A DNA stretch of 32,485 bases from Candidatus Latescibacterota bacterium (GCA_029547385.1 JAKPPK010000447.1:1-32485), one strand, 5' to 3'; positions 1 to 10,876 are shown, counted from the stretch's first letter. The notes: generated by a model from the letters alone, not told the origin. A program made the numbers and translations.

Positions 1-1706
1 TCCAGCTCCGTGCCGCGTTGAGGGTCGTTTTCGTTGTCCCAGTAGCGCCACGAGAACACGGGTCTCGGATTTGTCAATCGGGCTCCACGTCGTTGGCCAT
101 CTACCCTGAGGTTCTGTATTGCCGGTGGTTTGCTCACGAACACTACCCGCGCAGTGAGCGGAGGGGTTGTGCCTGTCTCCACAGTTATCACGTCACCGTT
201 GCGCACCTGTACCACAATGTTTGGGTCGCCTTCTGCGAGGGAAGCGATCACGTAACCCTTGTATATGCCGCTGGAAGCACTCGATTCGGTCAGAACGCGT
301 TGTGTTCCTGCTGCGCCACCCGAAGAGCTGCGGAACACGATGATTGCTTCATCTTCGAGGTAAGGGCTTTCGTCAATGGCACGAACCTGGATCCAGACGG
401 TGTCGCCATTGGATACCTCACCTCGCTCAGGGAATCGATTTGTAATTGCGTTATCACGTGCCAGAATCAGCTCTTGCGCCTGTTTTGGGGTGCCCGGCGC
501 GTCAAGCGAGGGTGAGGAAAGCGAATTGGCGATACGTACCGAGCCGGTCTGCCCTTCCGGAACCGGTTCCCCCCTCTCCCTGCGCCTTCCACCATCCAGC
601 ACGGGTGCTTTTCGTTGATCTGTCGTGATGAACCCCCACCAGACCCTCTCCGCCGTAATATTGCCCGAGGATCGGTTGTCTATGCCGGAGAGCCCGTTTC
701 CGCGGATGTTGCACGACGAGACAATCGGTGCCGCTCCTTCGTACGCGATGATCCCGCTGAATTCGTTCTTTGCGATCGTACAGCGCGTGATCATCGGGTT
801 CGATTTCGTCACCGAAACGCCGATACCGTTTTTCGCAATTATGCACCCGTCTATTGCAGGATTCGAGCTGTTCGCACAGATGATCCCTGCGGTAGAGCTT
901 CCAACAACGGTATTGCCGGTAATCAGCGGGCTCGACTCCGAAGAGCAGATGATTCCGGTGCTGGTGTTGTTGAGTATGCGATTCAGGCGAAGAATGGGTC
1001 TCGCGCCCTCTTCGCACGAAATGCCGCTTGAGCAATTCTGGATCAAATTGTTCTCGGCAACTACGCTGCTGTCGACACCGACAAACACGAGCCCGTTAAA
1101 ACTGGCGCTGTCAATCGTGCAGTTGCGGATGACAACAGGGCCGGTCGGACGCCTGAGTATGTACTCAGGGATGGGGTTCGCAGAATCAGCCTCTGCAGGC
1201 CGGTCTGCAATGATACCGCGACGAACTTGAATCCCGATTTCCGCGTTCCTGAAAATGGCATTCTCAACACGGCCGTCGGCCATATTGCCGACGTAAAGGA
1301 TTCCTCCCCAGATCCTCCCGGCCCCGCCTTCCGGAATGGCACTCGCAAATGTGACCGGGGCCGTGTCCTGGCCTGCTACAACGAGTCGACCGAGGCAGTT
1401 GATACTGAGTTTTTCCCTGTCCTTCGGCCCCTGGAACAGAATCGTAGCCCCAGCCTCAATTACGAGCGTATCGCCTGCAGAAACAGTCAAACCGTCGGTG
1501 ACAAGGTAGGTTGCGCGTGGCCAGAATCCAGAAACGTTGCCCGCGACAGACGAATCTGCCCTGACGATCTGGGCTCCAGTGGTATCGGCGTGAGGCCCTG
1601 GTGCGCCGGTTTCCCTCTGTGCGAAAGCCGACTGCGTCCAGCAGAAAAGGACGCAACTCAACAGGAAGCGAAGCGCTCGCTCCGTCCATTTGTCGCTTGC
1701 AGTCAT
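1..1706 (-). CDS. secreted right-handed beta-helix (pectate-lyase-like/DUF1565-type) protein, partial (runs off left edge)
   Basis: Manual reverse-strand reading from ATG at 1706 gives MTASDKWTERALRFLLSCVLFCWTQSAFAQRETGAPG... (signal peptide) and then repeats such as ...VVIRNCTIDSASFNGLVFVGVDSSVVAENNLIQNCSSGISCEEGARPILRLNRILNNTSTGIICSSESSPLITGNTVVGSS..., typical of beta-helix coils. Open to base 1, so not in the supplied ORF list. Confidence 0.8.
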   Translation of the reverse strand, partial: MTASDKWTERALRFLLSCVLFCWTQSAFAQRETGAPGPHADTTGAQIVRADSSVAGNVSGFWPRATYLVTDGLTVSAGDTLVIEAGATILFQGPKDREKLSINCLGRLVVAGQDTAPVTFASAIPEGGAGRIWGGILYVGNMADGRVENAIFRNAEIGIQVRRGIIADRPAEADSANPIPEYILRRPTGPVVIRNCTIDSASFNGLVFVGVDSSVVAENNLIQNCSSGISCEEGARPILRLNRILNNTSTGIICSSESSPLITGNTVVGSSTAGIICANSSNPAIDGCIIAKNGIGVSVTKSNPMITRCTIAKNEFSGIIAYEGAAPIVSSCNIRGNGLSGIDNRSSGNITAERVWWGFITTDQRKAPVLDGGRRRERGEPVPEGQTGSVRIANSLSSPSLDAPGTPKQAQELILARDNAITNRFPERGEVSNGDTVWIQVRAIDESPYLEDEAIIVFRSSSGGAAGTQRVLTESSASSGIYKGYVIASLAEGDPNIVVQVRNGDVITVETGTTPPLTARVVFVSKPPAIQNLRVDGQRRGARLTNPRPVFSWRYWDNENDPQRGTEL

Positions 1707-1987
1707 CCCTGAGTACCCCCTGCCAGAACGTGCGCCGGATTCCGCACCCATTCCCTTCCCGCGGGAAGGGGTCCGTCATTTTGAGTTCGGGACAAAATAC
1801 AACAGTAGTAAGTTCGTGCGCGCGAGAGCTAAGGTCAAGGAAGTTCAATAGAAGTACAAGGCAGAAAATGACAAAGATCATATCTGGTGCGGACGCGCGC
1901 ACGTTACAAGTTACGAAATTCGGGGTTCTTTTCCCGTCCGCCGGGGATTACGCCCGACCCCCAAGAGGATGGCAGGCGTTCGGAATG

Positions 1988-3463
1988 TCACTGCTCGATG
2001 CAATTCCGAAGAACGCGCACAACGTCATCTTGCGCTTGGCGCATTGTCTGTGCGGATGGAGAGGTGCCATTCATCATGATCGCGCACGCGAATCTCGCGC
2101 CGGAACGGCTTTCGACAACGCCGGAAAGCGAGCTGACGCCACTCAATGTGCCGGTTTTGCCGCGAAGGTACGCCCGCGTCTCGTCTTCCGTCATCCGATG
2201 TGAAAGCGTGCCGTCCACTCCAGCGGTAGAAAGTGCGGAAAGAAACTCGGGAGCCAGACTGAAGGAACTGCTGGCGGAAGTGATTACTTGAACCAGCATC
2301 CGCGGTGATACTTCGTTGAGCCTGCTGAGGCCGGAGCCGTCCGCCAGTCGGTACGCGTTCGAATCAAGACCGGCGATATCCCGCAACTCGCGCCTCACGG
2401 CGGAAAGACCATCTTCCCAGGTTCCACGCCCGCTCGTGGCAACACCCATTTGTTTGACAAGCGTTTCGCCAAGGAGGTTATCACTCCTCTTCAAGTATCG
2501 GCGAAGAATCACATCCAACGGATCCGAGTACACACGCGCAAGCACCGGCAGATTCCTTGGCGAGGTGCCGATCGACATGCCTCGCTCCACGGTGATTCCG
2601 GCATCCTGAAGTGCACCCATGAACACCGAACCGGCGTATCGGACGGGATCCGGAACCGTCCGCCAGACAGTTATCGGCTCCGCGCGTCCGCCCATCGTGC
2701 CCTTGACGACGATCCCGGAATTGGACCGTTCCACACGGATCCGTGACGACGTGTTGTGTTCGCTTCCTGTTCTGGCTGCGACGGAAACAGGGATTCCCGC
2801 ATCTTTCGGCACGAGCGTCACGTGAACTGGTCGGCCGGGGGCCGACCCCGGGCGCACCGTAACCTGAACGACGTTCCCATTGAGCAGGAAGGCACTGATC
2901 GGGGGACAATAAGGGTAAGGGCGGTCCTCCCACGACCATCCCAACGCATAATTCACGGAGTCAAAATGGGAAGCGTCAACGACAACAGCACCTCGTATCC
3001 GCCGTACTCCGGAGGCGCGCAATGTCTCCGCGAATCCGGTGAGATCACCAGTTACGAGGTCCGGATTTCCGCCGCCGTACAGGTAAATGTTGCCCGTAAG
3101 CACGCTGTCGCCCGAAATCGGAACCCGATCTGCCGTAAGTGTGGTGGCGAATGTCTTCGCTGGGCCAAGAGTGTGCAGCGCAGCCGCCCCGATGAGAACT
3201 TTGGCGTTTGACGCAGGCACGAAGAGCCGATCGGCGTTTTTCTCGTACACCCACTCACGTCGATCAAATGACCAGACGGCGATTCCTACCTGTGCGGGAG
3301 CAAGAGCCCGCCGTTGGACGATGGAGTCCAGTGACGCCGCAATGCAACGCCATGGCGTTTCGGTAGCGAAGGCGTCCACGATGCAGGTCGCGAACAATCC
3401 AATACTTATGCAACCTGCAAGGAAGAACTTTGATCCTTTTCGCATGTTATCTGAAGCCCTCAA
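1988..3463 (-). CDS. dacB: D-alanyl-D-alanine carboxypeptidase/endopeptidase, PBP4 family (peptidase S13)
   Basis: 491 aa ORF with SxxK (PASNAKVL), SxN (KRSDNLLGE) and KTG (RGKTGTLSG) motifs and an N-terminal signal-like segment; start may be internal (MRKGSKFF). Confidence 0.88.
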   Translation of the reverse strand: MRASDNMRKGSKFFLAGCISIGLFATCIVDAFATETPWRCIAASLDSIVQRRALAPAQVGIAVWSFDRREWVYEKNADRLFVPASNAKVLIGAAALHTLGPAKTFATTLTADRVPISGDSVLTGNIYLYGGGNPDLVTGDLTGFAETLRASGVRRIRGAVVVDASHFDSVNYALGWSWEDRPYPYCPPISAFLLNGNVVQVTVRPGSAPGRPVHVTLVPKDAGIPVSVAARTGSEHNTSSRIRVERSNSGIVVKGTMGGRAEPITVWRTVPDPVRYAGSVFMGALQDAGITVERGMSIGTSPRNLPVLARVYSDPLDVILRRYLKRSDNLLGETLVKQMGVATSGRGTWEDGLSAVRRELRDIAGLDSNAYRLADGSGLSRLNEVSPRMLVQVITSASSSFSLAPEFLSALSTAGVDGTLSHRMTEDETRAYLRGKTGTLSGVSSLSGVVESRSGARFACAIMMNGTSPSAQTMRQAQDDVVRVLRNCIEQ

Positions 3464-3579
3464 ATCCGTGTTCTCAGGAAACCTGAAGTCGTCTACGAGG
3501 GTATAATCCCGAGGACGTGTGGGGCAACCCCGTATCGCACTCCTTGGGGTTTTCGCTGATTTGGCACGTTATTCATACC

Positions 3580-4368
3580 ATGCGTTCCACGAGACTGTGC
3601 ATACGCGCTCTTCTCTTCCTGCCCCGTGTTCGGCCGAGGAAGAACGCCGCAACATATTCGAAACGGCGCCTGTACGCACTCGCACCGTCGGTTGCGACGC
3701 TGGCATTTGTCATCCAGTGCGTCGATGGGTGCGAGAATCGCCCGTTTGCGTCGCGGAGTCCTCTCCCGCTGTACGGGGATTTCCGTGCGTACAGTCTTGT
3801 TGACGAACGGCGGACTGCCAGCTCACCGTTGGATACCATAAGCGTGTACTTGTTTGGCGACGGAGTGTCCGACAATGCTGCAGTAACCGTGAACGGAACA
3901 AGAGTTCCCCGGGTGTTGACCGCGGGGAATCAGGCCCTCTTCGGAAATTCGATTCCACTGCAACCAGCGGAAATCCTTCAGGTGGATGTATCGACGACAT
4001 GGCGCAGCGTTCGAAATGTGATAGGGTTGCCCGCGTCTCGTCCCGTCATGGTTTCTCCGGCAGCGGGAAGCTATCTGAATCGTGATGAACCCATTGTGGT
4101 GCGTTGGTCTGGGATCACCGGGGGAGGCGTCGGTCTGCAACTGCACAGGCTTTCCGCAAATGGCGCGCTCGGTGACACACTCTGGACCACTACAGCCGCC
4201 GCAGAGGACGATTCCGTTGTTGTACCGCGGAACGTGTTGAGTGCGGTCAACGACACGACCTTGCTTCTCAGCCTTTGGCACGAGTCTGTCGCGCAGGGAG
4301 AGGGCTTCACCGGTGTCTTCTATATGTCGGCGGGATTCGGGATTCGGCGGCTGGTGCGCTTCAACTGA
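3580..4368 (+). CDS. hypothetical protein with N-terminal hydrophobic segment, Ig/TIG-like beta-rich
   Basis: ORF 3517-4368; likely start MRSTRLCIRALLF at 3580; hydrophobic stretch LAPSVATLAFVIQ, then beta-rich sequence (RPVMVSPAAGSYLNRDEPIVVRWSG). Placed just upstream of the GWxTD gene on the same strand. Confidence 0.55.
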   Translation: MRSTRLCIRALLFLPRVRPRKNAATYSKRRLYALAPSVATLAFVIQCVDGCENRPFASRSPLPLYGDFRAYSLVDERRTASSPLDTISVYLFGDGVSDNAAVTVNGTRVPRVLTAGNQALFGNSIPLQPAEILQVDVSTTWRSVRNVIGLPASRPVMVSPAAGSYLNRDEPIVVRWSGITGGGVGLQLHRLSANGALGDTLWTTTAAAEDDSVVVPRNVLSAVNDTTLLLSLWHESVAQGEGFTGVFYMSAGFGIRRLVRFN

Positions 4369-4428
4369 GTGTGTCTGGGTGTTCTCGAAACTGGTGGGTG
4401 TGAAACGTCGATCCGGGAGATTTTCTGG

Positions 4429-6873
4429 ATGAGAACGAAAGTTACCGCGTTGATCTTGCTCACGATCATCCTGGTGTGTTCTTCGCACGTCCGGGGCCAG
4501 GACGACGAAGCGACCTCCCTCGTAAATCACGCTGCCGTCCAGTTGGCGAACGGAGACTCTGACAGTGCGGAGGTCCTGTACCGAACCGCACTCCGCATCA
4601 ATCCCCGTTTCGCGCTTGCGGCGGTTGGGCTTGGCCGTATCCTGGTTTCCAAAGATAGCATCGATGCAGCGAAACGCTTGTTTGAACAGGCGGAAAGCTG
4701 GGACCGCAACAAGGGTTACAAGCAGTTTGGCGAAGGCCTGATTCTCAAAAAACGCGGGCAGAGAGACCGGGCGAAGACGCGCTTCCAGGAAGCGTTTCGC
4801 AAAAACAACCGGTTTGCTGATGCCTTGCTTGAGGTCGCGCGCATCCAGGCATCAGGTTTCGTCGACAGGTTTGCGGCGAAGCGAACATACAGGCGCGTGC
4901 TGGAAGTGGCCCCCAATCATCCTTCCGCTGCCTACGAACTGGGGCGCCTTCAGGAGGATTCGGGGGAACTGGACGAGGCGATCATCAGCTATGAAGCCCA
5001 GTTACGTGCGAATCCCCAGCACGGGGAAACCATGATCCGGCTGGGGTACACGCTTCTGGACAAACAGCATTACTGGCATGCACGACAGCGTCTTTACGAC
5101 GCGTTGCTCAACACGTCCGGCAAAGAGGGGGAACTCAGTCTGGCGCTTGCTGCAACTTACATGGGCGACAGGCAATTTGCCCGGGCACACGAGGCGTACA
5201 TGCAGGCTCTTCAGCTTCTTCCGGAAGACGAACGCGCTCTTTACGAGGATATCAGCCTTATCACGAGCCCTCAGGAAGCTGCGTATGTGCAACGCGTTTC
5301 CGGCGAACAGAAGGCCATTTTCCTTCAGAAGTTCTGGCTCAGACGCGATCCGACGCCGGCAACCGCGGTGAACGAACGAATGCTGGAGCATTTCCGTCGC
5401 GTGTGGTATGCAAAACGTCATTTCTCGCGGGGAAGGCAGCCGTGGGACGACAGGGGACAGGTGTACATCCGTTACGGAGAACCCGACCAGCGGGCTTCAT
5501 CAAGTAACCCCAACTTCAGCACGAATCATAACGTAGATATGGTTCGCGAGCGATACATGAACGCGATCTACGGGACGAACCCTCCGGAAAGTCTTCAACG
5601 GGGTGTTCTGCCGGTGTTTCCTCTCGTGGACCCCGTTCAGATGCTGCAATCGGGTTTCGAGTCGGGCCAACCGACGCAGTCTACGTCAACAACCGGTCAG
5701 CAGTACGGAGATGTGGGCGAAACCGGCGACACAGGCAGCGATGAAGCGGCTGCATCCGCTGTGACGTCAACGCAACAGGCGAGGGAGCAGGTGCCCACGT
5801 TCAGCGCCATGGCGCAGGCACAGCTCATCAGGTGGGAGGAATGGACGTACACCGGAGTTCTGAATGGGCTCAATCTCACGTTCGTGGACCGAATCGGCCG
5901 CGGGGATTTCCGGTTTGCCACGCCTCCGCCGACAACTGACATGAATAAGGCCACTGTGATGCAGCAATACGCACCGCAGGAGCAGTTGACCATCGCCGCG
6001 ATGGAGGTTCCGGAACAATTCGAGTATGACGCGCAGCAGGCTCCTTTCAATTTCTACTACTACGTCGCGCAGTTTCGGGAGCCCACAACAAGCAAAACCG
6101 AGGTTGACATTTATTACGGGCTCCCTATGGCGGATCTGCAATTCCGTGCCCAGGACGACGGAACCTTCAAAGCGACCGTACAGAACGGGTTTGCCGTTTT
6201 CGACACGTTGTGGAATGTGCAGGGCCGTTTTCTTGACCGAACGGACCTGATCTCGCCGACCCGCCCCAGCCAGGACAGAGGTAGCATCCACGTGGACACC
6301 CGATCAATGGTGCTCGACGGCGGGCAGCGCGTGCTCCTTTCCGTGCAGGCGGAGGACGTCGGCTCGGGACGACTGCAGGCGTACCGGGAAAACGTGCCGA
6401 TCGCGAAATTCGACAGCTCAACTCTGGCTATGAGTGACATCGTGGTGGCAGGTTCCATCCGCCCCGCTGATAGCACCAGCGCGCGAAAGTTCGTCCGAAA
6501 CGGGCTGCACATTCTCCCGATGGCTTCTCGCTCGTTCAGACGAGGGCAACCTATCCACGTGTATTTTGAAATCTACAATCTCACACGTGGCACGGACTAC
6601 GGCGACACAGAATACGAAGTGGAGCACGCATTCCGCACCGGTGCTGGCGAAGGTGGCAGCATCCTTGGCAGCATCGGCAGAATACTCGGTGGCAGCTCCC
6701 GCCGGGTGGGTGTGGCACGCGTCATGGAGGGGATTCGCGGATCCGAGTACCAACATTTCCAACTGTCTACCTCCGGTATACCGAAAGGCGAATACACCCT
6801 GATAATCACCGTAAGAGATTTGAAGAGCAATCAGCGCGTGACGAAAGAACGGCTGGTGATGATTGGGGATTGA
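4429..6873 (+). CDS. TPR-repeat, GWxTD-domain-type secreted protein
   Basis: Start MRTKVTALILLTIILVCSSHVRGQ (signal peptide); multiple TPR-like units (A..LGRILV..; PNHPSAAYELGRLQEDSGELDEAIISYEAQLRANPQHGETMIRLGYTLL); central PWDDRGQVYIRYGEPDQRA resembling the GWxTD domain core. Confidence 0.75.
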   Translation: MRTKVTALILLTIILVCSSHVRGQDDEATSLVNHAAVQLANGDSDSAEVLYRTALRINPRFALAAVGLGRILVSKDSIDAAKRLFEQAESWDRNKGYKQFGEGLILKKRGQRDRAKTRFQEAFRKNNRFADALLEVARIQASGFVDRFAAKRTYRRVLEVAPNHPSAAYELGRLQEDSGELDEAIISYEAQLRANPQHGETMIRLGYTLLDKQHYWHARQRLYDALLNTSGKEGELSLALAATYMGDRQFARAHEAYMQALQLLPEDERALYEDISLITSPQEAAYVQRVSGEQKAIFLQKFWLRRDPTPATAVNERMLEHFRRVWYAKRHFSRGRQPWDDRGQVYIRYGEPDQRASSSNPNFSTNHNVDMVRERYMNAIYGTNPPESLQRGVLPVFPLVDPVQMLQSGFESGQPTQSTSTTGQQYGDVGETGDTGSDEAAASAVTSTQQAREQVPTFSAMAQAQLIRWEEWTYTGVLNGLNLTFVDRIGRGDFRFATPPPTTDMNKATVMQQYAPQEQLTIAAMEVPEQFEYDAQQAPFNFYYYVAQFREPTTSKTEVDIYYGLPMADLQFRAQDDGTFKATVQNGFAVFDTLWNVQGRFLDRTDLISPTRPSQDRGSIHVDTRSMVLDGGQRVLLSVQAEDVGSGRLQAYRENVPIAKFDSSTLAMSDIVVAGSIRPADSTSARKFVRNGLHILPMASRSFRRGQPIHVYFEIYNLTRGTDYGDTEYEVEHAFRTGAGEGGSILGSIGRILGGSSRRVGVARVMEGIRGSEYQHFQLSTSGIPKGEYTLIITVRDLKSNQRVTKERLVMIGD

Positions 6874-7135
6874 TCAAGACTGCATTCCAGATGAATTCAG
6901 TAGTGCCCCTTGGAAACCTGGCGCGTTCCGTTACACGATCCTGAAACACCAGTTGGCAAAACGTACGGGTAACTCTGGACTTCAGTCATCCACATGACGC
7001 GCTGAATCCCATCAAACGTTAAAGTCGAGGAGAAGGTACCACAGGATCTCAGCGTACTAATCCTTCGCGTCGCCGCCTTGACCCATTTCCGCGCTCGCTG
7101 TACCTTAAAACTCTGATCTGAGGCATTTCTACGGC

Positions 7136-7153
7136 GGCGGCAAACCGCCTTTT
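7136..7153 (+). terminator. small hairpin + T run (terminator/attenuator-like) in pfkA leader
   Basis: ggcgg-caaa-ccgcc followed by tttt, about 90 bp upstream of the pfkA ATG. Confidence 0.35.
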
Positions 7154-7244
7154 CACGGTACACGCCGGGTCTTTGCCGAGGTTGCACGGTAGAATCCTCA
7201 CACCCGCGCGCCACACCCCACCGAAGGACAGCGGAGAGAAGCAG

Positions 7245-8285
7245 ATGAAGCGAATTGGAATCCTGACCGGCGGAGGAGATGCGCCGGGCCTGAATGCGGT
7301 AATCAGAGCAGTGACGGTGAGTGCAATTGACTCCGGATATGAGGTACTCGGCTTCCTGCGTGGCTGGGCGGGGATGCTCGAAAAGGATTACGAAATCCTT
7401 ACGAAAGAACGTGTGTACGATATCCACCGTCAGGGAGGAACCATCCTCTACTCGTCGCGGACGAACGTGGCCAAGGTGAAAGATGGGTTTGAGATCGTGA
7501 AGCGCAATCTCGCCGATCTCAACGTCTACTGCCTCGTTGCCGCCGGTGGCGAAGATACGCTCGGCGTGGCGAAGAAACTCGCGGACGCCGGTGGAAACGT
7601 CGTGGGAGTTCCCAAGACCATCGACAACGATGTGAACGCGACCGATTACACGTTCGGGTTTGATACGGCAATCAATCGCGTGATGGAAGCGCTCGACCGT
7701 CTTCACACTACAACCGAAGCGCACCAGCGCATTATGGTTGTTGAAATCATGGGCCGCCACGCAGGATGGATGGCTCTTCACGGTGGAATGGCCGGCGGAG
7801 CCCACTACATCGCGATTCCCGAGGTCCCATTCGATACGGACGAGATCGAGAAACTGTGCAGGGAACGGTACGCGGCCGGGAAGAAATACGCCATGGTCGC
7901 AATCGCCGAAGGGGCTGAAGATCCCAAGCTCACCGCCAAGCTTCAGAGGTCCGCGGAAAAGGACTCATTCGGTCACATCCGCCTCGGAAGCGGGCGTGGT
8001 ATCGCCGAAGTAGTTGCGGAAGAACTGCAGGAACGCACCGGGATTGAAACTCGCCACATCCAGCTCGGCCATCTCCAGCGTGGCGGCGATCCCACTGCGT
8101 TCGACCGTGTCCTGGGAACGCGACTCGGTGTCAAAGTCGTAGACATGATTAACGCTGGCGAGTTCGGCAAGATGGCATCATTGCGCGGCGGCGAGATGGT
8201 AGCCGTGCCGCTTGCGGATGCAGTGGGTGAATTGAAAACGGTTCCGACTGACAGGCTCGATGTGGCGAAGAAATTCTTCGGCTGA
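7245..8285 (+). CDS. pfkA: 6-phosphofructokinase, group III type; PPi-dependent signature
   Basis: MKRIGILTGGGDAPGLNAVIRA, AAGGEDTLGVAKKL, VPKTIDNDVNATDYTFGFDTA, EIMGRHAGW motifs; start at internal ATG with upstream ggagagaagcag. Confidence 0.93.
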   Translation: MKRIGILTGGGDAPGLNAVIRAVTVSAIDSGYEVLGFLRGWAGMLEKDYEILTKERVYDIHRQGGTILYSSRTNVAKVKDGFEIVKRNLADLNVYCLVAAGGEDTLGVAKKLADAGGNVVGVPKTIDNDVNATDYTFGFDTAINRVMEALDRLHTTTEAHQRIMVVEIMGRHAGWMALHGGMAGGAHYIAIPEVPFDTDEIEKLCRERYAAGKKYAMVAIAEGAEDPKLTAKLQRSAEKDSFGHIRLGSGRGIAEVVAEELQERTGIETRHIQLGHLQRGGDPTAFDRVLGTRLGVKVVDMINAGEFGKMASLRGGEMVAVPLADAVGELKTVPTDRLDVAKKFFG

Positions 8286-9350
<1,065 letters not shown>

Positions 9351-9387
9351 GCCCCGCACACGAAATGCGTAACAGAGTGTATCATGT

Positions 9388-9413
9388 GAGGGGCGCACCG
9401 GGGTGCGCCCCTC
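9388..9413 (+). terminator. strong hairpin between gap and pgk
   Basis: gaggggcgcacc-gg-ggtgcgcccctc (12-bp arms) followed by gtgtttc. Confidence 0.6.
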
Positions 9414-9453
9414 GTGTTTCGGGAAAACCAGCATCCATCGGGGAGACCACTCA

Positions 9454-10641
9454 ATGGCGGCACTCACTCTTCGTGACATAGACGTTCGAGGGAAGCGTGT
9501 CCTCGTCCGCGAGGACTACAACGTTCCGTTGGACGAAAACCAGAACATCACCGACGAAACACGGATTCAGGCAACTCTGGAAACGGTCCGCTGGATCATC
9601 GACCGCGGTGGCAAGCTTATCCTTATGGCGCACCTTGGACGCCCCAAAGGCAAGCCCGATCCAAAACAGAGCCTTGCGCCGGTTGCGAAAAGGTTGGCGG
9701 AGATTCTGGGCAAACCGGTTGTGCTGGCGCCAGACTGCGTGGGCGAGGAAACGGAAGCTGTTGTGGGACGAATGAAAGACGGCGATGTCGTATTGCTGGA
9801 AAACCTCCGTTTCCACAAGGAAGAGGAGGCGAATGATCCCGAGTTTGCCGCAAAACTCGCGAAGCTGGGCGATGTGTACGTGAATGATGCGTTCGGCACC
9901 GCTCACCGTGCGCATGCGTCAACGGTGGGCGTCACTGCGCATTTCAAGCAGAACGCGGCAGGCTTCTTGATGGAAAAGGAACTCAAATACCTTGGCGAGG
10001 CGTTGGAAAAACCTGCGCGGCCCTTTGTGGCAATCATGGGCGGGTCCAAGATCAGTGGGAAGATTGACGTGATCAACAACCTCTTGCCAAAGGTTGACGC
10101 GCTTCTTATCGGTGGCGGAATGGCGTACACGTTTTACAAGGCTATGGGTCTGGAGATCGGCAAATCGCTCCTCGAAGCGGACAAAATCGACCTCGCGCGG
10201 GAATTGCTTTCCAAAGCGGGCAAGAAAATCGTCCTGCCGGTGGACACAGTAATTGCCGACGCCTTTGACAACAATGCCACCACAAAAGTCGCAAAACGAG
10301 ACGAGATTCCTGCCGGCTGGGAGGGCGTGGACATCGGCCCTGCGACGGTCAAGGAGTTCTCGGACATAATCAAATCGGCAAAAACGATCGTGTGGAACGG
10401 TCCGCTTGGTGTGTTTGAAATGCCGAATTTCGCGAAAGGTACAGCCGCCATCGCACATGCGGTGGCAGAGGCAACCGACAAGGGATCTATCAGCGTCATC
10501 GGCGGGGGTGACTCCGCGGCAGCCATCACCCAGGCCGGGTTGGCGGAACGGATGTCGCATATTTCCACGGGAGGAGGCGCTTCATTGGAGTATCTGGAAG
10601 GTAAAGTACTTCCGGGAGTAGCGGCTCTCACTCAGAAATAG
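9454..10641 (+). CDS. pgk: phosphoglycerate kinase
   Basis: MAALTLRDIDVRGKRVLVREDYNVPLD, LMAHLGRPKG, VLLENLRFHKEEEAND, GGGDSAAAI, STGGGASLEYLEGK. Confidence 0.97.
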   Translation: MAALTLRDIDVRGKRVLVREDYNVPLDENQNITDETRIQATLETVRWIIDRGGKLILMAHLGRPKGKPDPKQSLAPVAKRLAEILGKPVVLAPDCVGEETEAVVGRMKDGDVVLLENLRFHKEEEANDPEFAAKLAKLGDVYVNDAFGTAHRAHASTVGVTAHFKQNAAGFLMEKELKYLGEALEKPARPFVAIMGGSKISGKIDVINNLLPKVDALLIGGGMAYTFYKAMGLEIGKSLLEADKIDLARELLSKAGKKIVLPVDTVIADAFDNNATTKVAKRDEIPAGWEGVDIGPATVKEFSDIIKSAKTIVWNGPLGVFEMPNFAKGTAAIAHAVAEATDKGSISVIGGGDSAAAITQAGLAERMSHISTGGGASLEYLEGKVLPGVAALTQK

Positions 10642-10661
10642 GTCTCGTCAGCGCTCTGTCG

Positions 10662-10697
10662 GAGAAGCGTCGCTCAACGGTACGGGCGACGCTTCTC
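10662..10697 (+). terminator. hairpin downstream of pgk
   Basis: gagaagcgtcg ... cgacgcttctc (11-bp perfect arms, 14-nt loop). Confidence 0.55.
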
Positions 10698-10876
10698 TGT
10701 ATTTCCGGCTTCACGCGCTCCACAGCGCGATCTGGCGTGTGAAGGAAATGGCGCGGGTATTGCGCATCAGCGACATCATCCCGTATTATTAAAATCTTCC
10801 AAAATCCTGTTTTGCGGTCAGGGTAACCCAATCCCGGTAGATTTCAACCCGGGTTTTCACGTCGGGAGGTTTCTGC

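Noticed and set aside
625-1230. 201-aa plus-strand ORF
   Set aside because: Mirror of the minus-strand beta-helix frame, which gives the convincing repeat sequence.
6897-7805. 302-aa minus-strand ORF over pfkA
   Set aside because: Most of it is antisense to unambiguous pfkA; only the 6897-7200 tail is non-overlapping and it has no good start (kept only as a weak note in the leader finding).
10838-10858. cccgg...ccgggtttt hairpin just upstream of tpiA as riboswitch or attenuator
   Set aside because: Only about a 5-bp stem; too weak to support without conservation data.
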